Shown here: piece by piece, positions 1 through 11,923 of the stretch
Numbering within the stretch: position 1 is the stretch's first letter
Layout: each line of letters begins with the position of its first letter
Assembly (NCBI GenBank): GCA_033297075.1
Contig: MU858145.1
Location: forward strand, 1 to 64,000
Length of the DNA: 64,000 nucleotides
Direction: 5' to 3'
Source: Rhypophila decipiens
Taxonomy: Eukaryota; Ascomycota; Sordariomycetes; Sordariales; Naviculisporaceae
The notes under the pieces: model-generated
Told to the model about the DNA's origin: nothing
Databases searched by the model: none
The model's input: only the letters and a program-made list of their open reading frames with translations
Position numbers and translations under genes: made by a program

Positions 1-427
1 GTGGAGATTCCTGCAGCGTTTGTGAGCTCGGGGGACCCACTGAGCTCGATGACTCCTCTTCGCTGGATGAGTCTTCTGGAGGTGGCGTTGCGACTTTCAA
101 TCCCCAAATGTCCAAAGAGCTGGCCGGTGATAGCGATCGCAGGCTTTCTGTTTGTCCCGACAGTGTGGAGTCTGTGTCTGATGAGGAGGGTTCTCCTTCG
201 AAGTCCCTGTCGGTGCTGTTAATTGAGGGGTGGAGAGTCCACGAGCCTCCAGAACTTCTGATGCCTCCCGGGTTGTCGTGGTGCAGTTGATCTAGTTCCT
301 CCCAGAACCTGGGGAATTTCTCGTGATCCAGAGCTCGGCGGATCTGTGGTGGATTCAGTGGCCGTGGCCGAAGGTTATAAGGTTCACGGCGGGCACTTTG
401 TCCGCTTTCTCCCGAGGCTTTCGGCAT
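1..427 (-). CDS. Gag-like protein of the LTR element, N-terminal 142 residues
   Basis: The frame is open from an ATG at 427 to the window edge. The start is MPKASGESGQSARREP, followed by a basic YNLRPRPLNPPQ stretch, a Trp/Phe-containing FPRFWEELDQLHH segment, and a Ser/Glu-rich acidic low-complexity region. No zinc knuckle or enzyme motif lies in the visible part. Assignment to gag rests on position 250 bp inside the LTR and the absence of any recognisable host domain. It could also be an unrelated host ORF. No stop interrupts the 142 visible codons. Confidence 0.45.
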   Translation of the reverse strand, partial: MPKASGESGQSARREPYNLRPRPLNPPQIRRALDHEKFPRFWEELDQLHHDNPGGIRSSGGSWTLHPSINSTDRDFEGEPSSSDTDSTLSGQTESLRSLSPASSLDIWGLKVATPPPEDSSSEEESSSSVGPPSSQTLQESP

Positions 428-678
428 TCTTCGGTGTCTTCTTTTCTGATGATTTGGCGGTCAGCGTTCTTGGGTAGATGTTTTGACTTGCCTCCCCGTT
501 CTATACAACTCAGTGAAATATAGGCATTTTCCTGTGATTTTTCTTGAGTCATCTTCCTCGTTGGTTTTCTCCAGCAGGCTTTTATTCCTGTGGGGAAAGT
601 AGTCAGCTGAGTGGGATGGGGCGTTATTAGCTATAGCACTTAGCTGATCTTAGTTCCGGCACTGCCGGGCTCATAACC

Positions 679-846
679 TGTTACGAGGTAAGATGAGTAG
701 GTGGAAAGATTGTATTGAAGATTAAGAAGAGAGTGAGAGGGAGAGAGACTCCCTGGGGGAGGGCTCTTGATATATATACATGGATGGCCTGTATTCCAGT
801 GCCGTAGACCGTATAGTTCAGGGCGTATACCGTATTTCCTTCAACA
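679..846 (-). repeat. Putative 5' LTR, about 168 bp
   Basis: Read on the minus strand it begins TGTTGAAGG and ends CTCGTAACA, giving TGTT/AACA terminal inverted repeats. A TATATATATC box (plus 769-779) is followed after about 30 nt by a CT-rich stretch and then the U5-like end. U3 holds repeated ATACGG words. Immediately inside the LTR is GGTTATGAGCCCGG, the position expected for a primer-binding site. The boundaries are set only by the terminal repeat; the 5 bp beyond the outer end, AAGGC (847-851), would be the target-site duplication if correct. Confidence 0.55.
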
Positions 847-1170
847 AAGGCCTCCTCACAGCCCGCTGCGTTTTCGGCTACCTTGAACCCTACGGATCTG
901 TCCCACCAACATCGGGGATGCAAGTTTGAGGAGAAAGAGCGAGCCACGACTGTGGAGGTTTCCTTGTGTCAGACCTGTGCGAAGCGAACTCCTGAAAGCA
1001 TATTTGCCAGCAGAGAGACAAGGGAGGAAAGGATGCTGGCGCTGACCCTCAAACGTGTGGTTCTGTGCGCCGAGTGCGAGAAACCCATCCCCAAGCGCAA
1101 GAGGCGATGGTGGATATGCTCGCTGGGGGATCATGACTGCCACTGGGGAGGTCACGAGGTATCACGATAG
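847..1170 (+). pseudogene. 3' fragment of a Cys-rich (zinc-ribbon-like) host gene cut by the LTR element
   Basis: An open frame continues leftwards into the LTR with no good ATG, so what remains is the C-terminal part of a gene. Its residues carry paired cysteines: CQTC, about 35 residues later CAEC, then WWICSLGDHDCHWGGH, a spacing typical of zinc-binding ribbons at the C-terminus of fungal hypothetical proteins. The stop is TAG at 1168-1170. The likely reading is that the retrotransposon landed inside this gene; the 5' part would be beyond the left window edge. I do not recognise the family, and function is unknown. Confidence 0.5.
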
Positions 1171-1290
1171 ACATTGGGAGAACGCTGGTAGGTAACTAAT
1201 AATTGACAGAGAGAATGTTAATTTGGATTGGATCATGTCTTGCAAGTATCTCAGCACTCTGGCATGATGCCTGCCACCCACCGAAAGATG

Positions 1291-1765
1291 CAACCGTCAT
1301 CTCGTTCAAGGACAAGGCCGTCTTGGTGACCGGCGCGCACGGCTCAGGTCTCGGCCACCATGCCGCTATCAAATACAGTACTCGGAGCCAACCCTCTGAT
1401 TCTTGCTGCCCAGACCCGAGAAAGGGGCGAGGCAGCCGAGACAGCTATCATCAGCCAGACCAACTGCTCACCCGAAATCTTCACCGTCGAGATGGTTGAT
1501 CTCGCCAGCTTCAGCTCGGTTCGCGAGTTCGCCAACCACATCATCAACAACAACATCCCTCACCTCCACGTCTTCCAGCTTGCTGCCGGCGTTTCGTTAT
1601 CGTCCTACGCCAAGTGCCTCCCGAGCCAAGTGTTGGGGCAGGACTGGAAGAACATGGAGATGATCTTGACTGTACCGAGAGACATGTCACGAGTTTCTGG
1701 CTATGATTCAACGCCATGTTCGAGATATTGCCGCCCAAGTCTAAGATCCTCATCAGACTACGCTC
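1291..1765 (+). pseudogene. Decayed short-chain dehydrogenase/reductase
   Basis: Rossmann-fold SDR sequence is spread over more than one frame. The nucleotide-binding motif TGAHGSGLGHHAAIKY is in one frame. The following strand and helix (LGANPLILAAQTRERG, then VDLASFSSVREFA and IPHLHVFQLAAGV) are in another, so the frame breaks near 1375-1390. Further on only a remnant resembling LPPKSKILI can be read near 1728, and the catalytic YxxxK part is missing. Such a gene would normally be about 250-330 residues; roughly 140 are traceable. Broken and truncated, it probably makes no enzyme. Confidence 0.6.
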
Positions 1766-2155
1766 TCAAACACCTAAATACAGGTACCATATGAAAAATG
1801 TACTTATAAGCGGGGTAATATGGGAAAACATTGGGATCATGCTTTATTTAGCTGTTGCTGTTTCCGTCGTTTACATTGATGCCTGTCTATGAGACGACTA
1901 GTGTCTGCAAATGAGAGTATGAATTCCAGGGGCAGAATGATATCCTGTTCCATTTCTGTACTATCCTGTCTCTCCAGACCGTCTATCGGTCTTTCCAATT
2001 GCAAAAATGCCTAATAAATAAGAGCATGATAGGTGTTGACTCGAAGTATTGGGTTTAACACCCCTTTGCATAATCGACGATGCAGTTCCAGTGGTCCTTG
2101 TGCTAAACCAGAATTACTCAGTACCTGGCATTTGAATCCCGCCCATTACTCGCAA
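1766..2155. other. Spacer, no gene seen
   Basis: AT-rich spacer between the SDR remnant and the secreted-protein gene. No frame with domain-like sequence is visible on either strand. It probably holds the 3' end of the minus-strand gene that follows. Confidence 0.5.
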
Positions 2156-2814
2156 TCACAAGAGTGAACTTACAAAGTTCTGGCCACGAACCCAATCCCA
2201 GTGGTTCTCTATATATTGGCAATCCCTGTTCAGCATCTGGGCACAATCGCCAATTGTTGTGAACGAAGGGAGCGCAAAATCATAAAGATTATCATTGCAC
2301 CACCAAATAGCAGATTCCCAGCTACAGCTGACCCTTGCGCAGGCGCCGGGTCCAGGACCCGCGCGAGGCTGTCCGGACACTTTGCTGAGGTGATAGATCC
2401 CGTCGTCGATCCTCCCTGGTCTGGCGGGTAGCCAGTTGAATGCACCCGGACCGCAATGGACAGTCCAGTCATCAGCAGCGTCAGCAGGCTTCCCTTGGTG
2501 GATAGCCGAGGAGACAAAGGTTGAATTGGGGTTCATCTTGGAAACGTCCGCGTGGACTTGCTCGATCGTACCGGTTAAGTTAAAGAGCGTTCCGTTGTTG
2601 AAGACGTCGACTTCCCAGGTTATCTCGGAAATTTCGTAGCCTGGGATGGGAGCGTGAAGGCCAACAGGAGCGTTAACGGCTAGGGCCTGTTGCATTGTAG
2701 TGACATTAGTCCACTGGTGGAAACTTGAAGCAAGCCTCAAGCTTGAAAGAAGAAGCAGCAAAAGCTCACCAAAACGGCCCAGAAGGCAGAGAGAAAGACC
2801 AAGATGCAAAGCAT
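2156..2814 (-). CDS. Small secreted protein with GPG-CxRVSC-WWCND signature, unknown function
   Basis: Predicted exons are 2814-2770 and 2713-2156, about 200 residues, joined in phase 0 across a 56-nt intron (GTGAGC..CCACCAG). The first exon gives a hydrophobic leader, MLCILVFLSAFWAVL, consistent with a signal peptide; without the intron the leader is much less regular. The mature part has N-glycosylation sequons (NVT, NGT, NLT, NST) and a Cys-rich C-terminal part with GPGACARVSCSWESAIWWCN, then two more cysteines. This pattern recurs in secreted hypothetical proteins of ascomycetes, but I know no function. A GTAAGT directly before the stop means a further 3' exon is possible. Confidence 0.65.
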
Positions 2815-3626
2815 TGTTTCTGGTGTTGCGTAATCGATTTCTGGTGATTGACAGGTACGAGTGTTCTGAGTTGTGAAGGGGGAATTCAGGAAAAGGAGGA
2901 GAGTTTCTCGCTCGGGATAGGTGTCATTCAATTAGTAAGAGGAGCTGAGGGGTTCAAGGGAGTGGATTGGTAATCTCAACCTGGGTTCCTCCAGCCCCTG
3001 ACTGACAAGGTGCTGGGATGAAATAACTGGCCCGTGACCAGAAAAGCACGAGGGGGAGGGCGCGGGGGATGAGCCTCACAGACCTCTTTGCCTGCCAGTG
3101 ACCACGTAAACACGAGAAAAGGGGCAGGTGGGCCCACCAGCTCCCCAGCTGACTGCAGTGGGCTGCAAAACAACTTAAAGTTCACTTTGTTCCCGTGACT
3201 CGATGTGACGCACGCCAAAGCCCATGGGAAAACGCTGACCAGTCTTGAGTGGACGAAATCACTGGGGATGCATCCCGTCTCATTGAACTTGCCGGATGCA
3301 TTACTCCGCGGCACGGGTGTCTATGGGAAATAAACGTGTTTCTGCCCGACGAGCTTGTCAGATCAAATCATCAAAGGTGCAAAGGAAGTCACCAACATTC
3401 CATCCCTCCAATCGTTCACATCTATGTGCCCTAGTTAAGATGAGGTTCATACTTCGATAACATTCCAGCCCCCCGAGTATCCGTACATCATTTTCTTCAA
3501 TGATACAGCCCTTGGGTTTGCAGCCTACCCAAAAATGGGGCAGCAAGGTTCAGGCAATCAACTCAATCTCGATTCCAGCCCCAACCTGAATCCGCCCACA
3601 TCCGTCTCGTGTAGTCCCAGGCCTTC
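2815..3626. other. Spacer between two minus-strand genes, no gene seen
   Basis: About 0.8 kb with only short unrelated frames. It must contain the promoter of the secreted-protein gene (right of 2814) and the 3' end of the membrane-protein gene that terminates at 3627. Confidence 0.5.
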
Positions 3627-6009
3627 TCATTTCTTTACTTCATGGACAGCAGCTTGGATGTGCAATGCTTTATCGCCGGTCGTCGTATCAGCACTATGTC
3701 TCGCGTGCTCTTCATTCACCAGCACAATCACACTCCCGGATTTATCATCTGGATATGTATCGGGTCGGCTCTCCACACCATGCAGAGCACAACTACCTTC
3801 AGCACCACCACAGCCGTCAAGCAGAAGTGGTTTCAGCATATGATGACCAGGTTCGAGGACGGGTATCTCGTTTTGGAACTTGGACCATCTCACACCATCG
3901 TCAAGCAGGGGGTTGTAACTCAGACATTGAAGGTGGAGAACGTCGTTTGTGGTCCACTCGAGATCCTTTCTGTATCGGTGGCCTGCTGCAATGGAGTTTG
4001 CTGTTGTTTTCCTCCTTTGATCAAGGGAGTGGAACAGGGGCTCCAAGATGTATGAGATGACGGTGACGATCCCGCCCACGACAAAGATGAAGGCGAGACC
4101 GAATATGCTAAAAGAGGTATGCAGCCGGGACCGAATTTTCTGTTTTTGGAGACCATGTTAGTGTATGTGTTTAGATGCCCGATTAGAACGGGACTTGTTT
4201 ACCTGGTTATTGCAAAGCTTTTTCTCTTGCAACTTCTGGGGCGGCACTACATAGTCAAGCAAGTCAGGGTTATGCACACCGGCGGCGACGTCGGTAAACG
4301 AGAGCTGCAGAATCGCCAGATATGTGAACCACCAGTGCAAAACATCCCTCTTCCACTGATCATTTGTGGCGCTGTCAAGCTGGATCCCCGCATAGACCGT
4401 CTTTTGCGAGAGCAGAGTATTCGACCCGGGTTGCAGAAGCCAAGTGCTTGGGCCGCCGCCCTGCTTGGCCGCGACCATGTAGTAAAGCCAGATGAAGATG
4501 GAGGGCATGGTGCTGTTCTCGTTGTACGTGCCGTACTGGACGAAGTCTTCCTCTGGAACCTCGAACAAGGGTGCGGCTCCGGCAAGCGCGTCAAACCAGC
4601 TTGCGAGGGGTCCGCAGCGATCACTGGCCTCGGGCCCGGATGGCGGGGACTCGGACGTCCTGCAGAATTGATATTGTTCAACACATGCCAGTGGGGCTGC
4701 TGCCTCGTCGGTGCGGTAGGTCGGTTTTTGATCAACCAAGCCGACCTGGTGCGACGACAAGAACGGTGTGGTTGCTCGATACCAGTCATCTGTCGACTTT
4801 TCACTAAAGACCAAGCCATCGCCCATAAAGTAGGCAAGATACACGCTGCCATCAGGCCGGAAGAGCTCGGGTCTGGGAGCCCACATGGACTGCGGCGAGG
4901 TGGTCCCGTTGATCGTGTCACCCGTGATTACCCTGGTCATGTTCCAGTCAGCAACAGAAGAAGGTCATGGAGTGAATAGGATGAGGGGATGCATACCCGA
5001 CAGTCCCCTGGGAGATCAGATTTCGTCCAACAGTGGTGTCGTCGACATCCGAGTACTGCGTTTCTATGCTGAATACCTCATGCGTGAAATTGGTGGCTAT
5101 TTCGCCGCCGATAACACCTGAGCCGTAATAGTATCTCGTGAAATTCCGATTCACACCGGTTCGGTGCTCGGTATATCCATCCGTCTGTAAAGGCGCACAG
5201 CTGTATACCTGGCGAAACTGGAATCTTTCCTCGGGCGGAGCGTTGATACCGAGGTGCTCGTTGCTGTCGAGGTATCCTGTATCGAACCTGACGTTGGACT
5301 TGGAACGACAGATGGTCTCGTTGAAGGGGCAGGGCGCATCGTTGTCGATGATGGCTGGCAGACGGCCAACAGTAAAGGTATTGCAGTCGAACATGGTAGA
5401 CGAGTTGGAACGGTCCAACAAGGAGTAGCATTGCTGGGCGTAGTTGGCCGCGTTGCTGGCAAATTCTGAATCCGATCTGAGCCTCGCCAGCAGGCCATTG
5501 TGTGTGACATTGTTCTGTTGCAACAAGACGATGCCACAGTTGGAGCTGGCGATCAAGATCTCATCGCCGATGGATGTCGATATCTGTGAGGAGAAACCGC
5601 CGGCGAGTGCAAATGCGCACACGCAAATCAGGGCGCCAGCGAGGACTGGAAGAATCCTAGCAAATGGTCTTTTGGCAGAAGAGCGTCGCCAGGCTAGAAG
5701 CAATTTGCCCAACGTCCAAACGCTGACCTCGGGACTCCATGAGTTCCGCAGAATGGCTTGGCGCTGGTGGTGAAGGGCGTCGCGTGCCTCGGGGGAGGAG
5801 AAGCGGCGATGGAGGGTGAAGCAGGCAATGCGCCAAACCCGGGATGAGACAAAGGCGACAAACAGCGCAGTGAAGGCGATGAGAAGATTGCCGCTCTGTC
5901 TGGTCATTGTGAGAGTGGCTCCAAACACTCTTCCCCTCGACCAGTTGACCCAGCTGCCCATGTACACTGGGTACTGGCTGGGGCCGTATGTTGTGCCGGC
6001 GGCGTCCAT
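3627..6009 (-). CDS. Large fungal integral membrane protein of unknown function, three exons
   Basis: Predicted exons 6009-4997, 4932-4203 and 4139-3627 join to 751 residues with both junctions in frame (GTATGC..GACCAG and GTAAAC..AAACAG). An N-terminal membrane anchor (GNLLIAFTALFVAFV) and a second (FARILPVLAGALICVCAFAL) bracket a basic loop. A large, Cys- and N-glycosylation-rich extracellular region follows. A helix (STMPSIFIWLYYMVAA) and a strong C-terminal one (FGLAFIFVVGGIVTVISYIL) lead to a cytoplasmic tail containing RKDLEWTTNDVLHLQ. The EKKLCNNQ-KIRSRLHTSFS join and the tail pattern are typical of a widespread family of uncharacterised filamentous-fungal membrane proteins. Function is not known. 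Confidence 0.8.
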
Positions 6010-6914
6010 GGCTATGATGACGGATTTGAGGTCACGGTCAGATATACAACATAAAGGTTCGTGTCGAAGATGTCTGGTTTCACATCGGTCGGTCCATTTA
6101 CGTTACTACACTCGAGGAGAAAGCGGGTCTCGGCTGGCTTTTATAAGAGGTGATAACCCTAACCCTCACTGTTGCGTCGCCATTTATTGATAGCTCGGAA
6201 GCCATGCATCCCGCGGACGCCTTGCTCGCGCAGGAACAAGACGGGAGGACAATTGAAATAAAACGGACGTTTCTCCTGAATGGCTGTTAGTCTTTTCCGA
6301 GCAGTGGTGTGGTGACATTTAACAGAGAGGATAAGTATAGTAAAAGACATGGAGGTGGGAAAAGACTGAGTGGAGGTGATGGGGCTGATACTAGTAGCCG
6401 TCAAGATCTGCAGCCCAGAAGTGCTGTGCCCTCGGGCTGCTCTTTTCGCCCCTTGTGGGTAAATAGAATCGTGGGAGCTAACCACATTTTTAGCAGCAAT
6501 ATTGTCCTGCGTCCGCTTTACCGACCTAATATTAGCCCCCAACTGCCTCCGCACAACAAACTTCCTCCACATCTTATTGGGTTCTGACAACTACAACGCC
6601 CTAAATCAAGGCCGGGCCGTCCCGTTGAATCATGAATGTAACCATAAGCTGACCTTACCATATATGGTGGATTGATGAGAGCATGATGAGATAGAAAGCA
6701 TCTTGGACTTCGCCGCATGGGACACTGGGGACTTTTGAGCTGATTGGGTCTTTGACATTACTCGTAGCCGCGCGTTTCACGATTGCCGGCAGATATCTTG
6801 AAAGACAGTTTGCCGGCTGCAGGCTATTTTAGAGACTGTATTAATATACCATTTGCCTAGACAAAGACGCCCATAGCCAGTCTTTAACATAGTTACACGA
6901 CGTTGATGCGGGAC
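6010..6914. other. Spacer, promoter side of membrane protein and 3' side of GH51 gene
   Basis: About 0.9 kb with no convincing gene. The longest frame, a 143-codon minus-strand ORF at 6159-6590, has no recognisable domain, hydrophobic pattern or splice-supported extension and is not called. Confidence 0.5.
6156..6167 (-). promoter_or_regulatory. Two telomere-type TTAGGG units (telobox-like)
   Basis: AACCCTAACCCT lies about 150 bp upstream of the ATG of the membrane-protein gene at 6009. In other fungi, Tbf1/Teb1-type factors bind double TTAGGG units in promoters. Two units can also arise by chance, so this is only a candidate site. Confidence 0.25.
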
Positions 6915-8829
<1,915 letters not shown>

Positions 8830-9483
8830 TTTCGAAAAGACCCTCGCAGCCGATGTTGTCTCGTTGAGGCTATTAGGAGAAAGGCAGTAAATACAACGTC
8901 CAAAGTTGAGTATCTACACGTGTACTGTAGAGTTGCGTCCTGGTCCAAGCATCCTGACCTGGACGATTGAGGTATCCCACACCACTCCCCACATTCAAAT
9001 TCAACCGGGTGGTGAAGGAACGAATCCGGTGGGCAGCGAGCTCATTGGTGCGGGTGAAGCACTTTCGTCATATCGTCCTCATTTACCCGCCCCTTGAGGT
9101 CCACACTGTGATCCACCCGCTTCAGAGGCTAGTCTGGAGCTGTGTCCTTGCCCCTGAGGGTTACTGCAGCAACCAAGGAGATTGTTTCACGGGGTAAACC
9201 AGTAATGGGGAAGAACTTTAAAGATCTGATCAAGGGGGCCGCCAAAATCAGAACATCCCGCAAGGGGATGACAAGTTCTCCCAATATCCTTAAAGGTACT
9301 AGTAACAAACAGTAACGGCACATTTATAACCCCAATGTCCTTGAAAGGTACAGCGTTTTGATCCGAGAGGTCTCCATAATTACGGCCGGTGTATCGGCAC
9401 TTCAAACACAAAAAGACTTGAGAACGACTCCAATGCCTGTGGCGACGGCGGGGGGGTTGAGGCGAGCTATGGGCAGCTCGTAA
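8830..9483. other. Spacer, no gene seen
   Basis: About 0.65 kb between the start of the GH51 gene and the stop of the Ca2+/H+ exchanger. It presumably carries the GH51 promoter. No coding or repeat structure is recognised. Confidence 0.5.
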
Positions 9484-11073
9484 CTAGATGAGCTTGTCGG
9501 CTCCTTTGCTTTCGTCGATCAAAACCCTGAGTTGGCGGATCAGATCAGGTGAAAGCGGCATATCCACAACGATCGACCCATTAAGGGAGTTGGATGTAGC
9601 TACATCTGGGTTCGGGTAATACCAACAGGCGATGGCGATAATGATGTAGACAATCTTGGCTTGGTTAATACGTGATCTCGCATGTGGCAATGGCACGACA
9701 GTTTGCAAAGAAGAAAAAGGCCCGGCACTTACGACTAAAAGCGCACCCTCCAGCCAATTGGACTCGCCATCGCGGAGAAAATTGCCGACCACCAGGATGG
9801 AAAGGACCAGCAAAACCACCATGAATATCTCAAAGTTGAGATCCATGGGCTTGCCCAATATCCACCCGAGAAGCACGACAAGAGGCCCATTGAATAGAGC
9901 TGTCTGTATGGATGGGGCGAGACAATGATATAACGCCACGTTGATCACGCCATCTGCACATGTACATGTACCGTCAGCATTCTGTCACTCAAGTCGAGGT
10001 TGGCAGTCCAGGACATAACTGGACTTACCCCACGCTTCGTCGATAGCAGTGATGTGTTCTGCCGCCTTTTCGACCAGAGGAAGCAGAATAAGGCCCAAGA
10101 ATTGGTCAGGCACACCAGCCTCGACGACGTGCTCAATCTGCTCGACGAGAAGGATGAGAAGCAGTGTGACCAGGCCGAGCGACAGGGTCAAGGCGGTAAT
10201 AGTCTCGGTCATGGTGAATTTTGGCTTCTCCATGTCGGCTGCTCGGTCGGCGTCGCGGTGCTCGTCCATTTCGATGACCTCGTCAAAGATACTATGCTGG
10301 CTTTTCGCTTGAAACCAAACCCATAGGATGGAAGCGAGGATTAGGGCCAGTGAGGTTGCATGGCTGATGCTTAGCACGTCCTCTTGCAGCTTCCGCTTGG
10401 TAAATTCTCCACCCAAACTGCCAGCGCCCTGGTTGTCTGCATGTGGGACTGCTTCAGACTTGAGAGCTGAATAGAAAGCGCTGGGGATGAGCAGTCCAAA
10501 GGCGGCAACGAGGAGAAGCCCGGTACCGACTTCAGACACGATGGCATGAAACTTTTGGCTGGTCTGGCGAAGTCCCCCAAAGAAGAAGCACAGGCCGAGG
10601 CAGAGAAGGAGGTTGGTTAGTATGCTTCCAAGAATGGCTGCCTGGATAATGGGTATGAGATTCCCTTCCTCGGAGCCTGATTTGTGTTTGACGATCAAGA
10701 CGACAAACAGAATGATCTCCACGATGGATCCGAACGTTGTCTCAATGAGAATACCAGCAACCTTGGGCATCTTGCGCGCAAACTCTTGGCCCGAAAAGCC
10801 GATGAGGTTGGCTGTGGGGATCACGGCAAGGTAGGTAAGTATGAACTTGTAGATATGAAGGCCTGGGAAGAAGTGGACCACAAGAGCCACGGGGACCACG
10901 GGCCAGAGAAAGTTCACCAACATGGCCGCGGTGCAGGAGCTCCTCCACAAAACTTTCAAAAAGTGCCCGGGGTGGAAGCCAGACCTGCCCGACTCGCCCT
11001 CTGATGCAATGTGATGGCCACCGCCCGACTCTGCGTGCGAGGCATGAAGAAGGGGTCGAGTCTCTTGTTCCAT
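9484..11073 (-). CDS. Vacuolar-type Ca2+/H+ exchanger (CaCA/CAX family)
   Basis: Exons 11073-10029, 9953-9733 and 9654-9484 give 478 residues with about eleven hydrophobic segments after a hydrophilic His/Ser-rich N-terminus (MEQETRPLLHASHAESGGG). The family exchanges vacuolar H+ for cytosolic Ca2+ or related cations. The two alpha repeats are recognisable as TTFGSIVEIILFV and LPLVEKAAEHITAIDEAWD. An acidic loop between the halves (VIEMDEHRDADRAADMEKP) is also typical. The GN residues usual in both repeats (GNAxEL, GNAAEH) are replaced by GS and EK, which matches a divergent fungal subgroup rather than Vcx1 itself. Ion specificity is therefore uncertain. Both introns end in clear acceptors and keep frame. 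Confidence 0.85.
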
Positions 11074-11923
11074 TTCGTATGAGCGGGTAGACTAGAGTAA
11101 ATGAAGGAGCGGAGACGGGGCGCTTGGCTGGTAAGCAATTTGGTTTGTAAGATCAAATACATCTAATGGCCATGGGCCGATTGAACTGGAAGTTGATTGA
11201 ACTTGGAGCATGAGGTGACGATGGTGGTTAGCGCCAAGTTGCGGCTCACGTGATGTTTCAGCTCTCAACCCCGCAGGATTTCTTTTCTTGGCGTGGCTTG
11301 TTCTTTCCTGAAACTTCGACGTCATCCGAAGTTTTTCTTCCTGAATCGACAAAAGATTGGGCGCTTGGAGATTGAGCGTCGTCCAACATTGCCCGGCATT
11401 GCCCTTGAGTCTGTTCAGGCACACGATTCACGAATCCCACCTCGCAAATTCCCATGAATGAAAATTACACCTTGTCCGAGCCCACCTGTCACGCGCGGGA
11501 ATCCCGTTAATAACTGTTCCGATCATATTGTATCCACGGGCAGTCTCTTTCATTCCACGGGCTTGGAAGCAATGTTAAATTGACATTGGCCGGCTTGGGC
11601 TCCGACATATATGAACTTGATATTACAGGCAACCCCCTTCAGGTGTCTGTCTAGGTTGGTAGAACTGCACCTCATCAACGTAACTGTGACCTTTTCTTTG
11701 CAATGACAGAGGCAATAGAAAGCTAACACTTGAGGAGCAAAGACAAGGAAATGTTCGTGACAACTCAGTACCAACAGATAGGAAACTGGATGTGTGTGGC
11801 AGCAATCCGCATGACGGAAAGAAAGGGACTACCATAGTACCATCAGAGTGAACAGACAACACCATTCACTCACTGCTCCAACAAACAACAACACCAAAAC
11901 AGGGATCGTGCCCAAAGCAGCTC
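11074..11923. other. Spacer, no gene seen
   Basis: About 0.85 kb. It holds the upstream region of the exchanger gene and the 3' side of the tmpB-like gene. Short frames here have no recognisable features. Confidence 0.5.

Larger units (their letters stand above)
1..846 (-). mobile_element. 5' end of an LTR retrotransposon (partial, runs off left edge)
   Basis: The element reads leftwards. In minus orientation it has a short LTR, a putative primer-binding and leader stretch just inside it (about 678-430), and a gag-like open frame still open at base 1. The LTR has TGTT/AACA ends, a TATA-type box and a pyrimidine-rich transcript-start region, which is the layout of small fungal Ty3/gypsy-like elements. 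Protease, reverse transcriptase and integrase would lie outside the window, so superfamily assignment is an inference. The second LTR and the left target-site duplication cannot be seen. Confidence 0.6.

Noticed and set aside
4119..4979. 286-codon plus-strand ORF
   Set aside because: Lies opposite exons 2 and 3 of the spliced membrane protein and across their intron; no features of its own.
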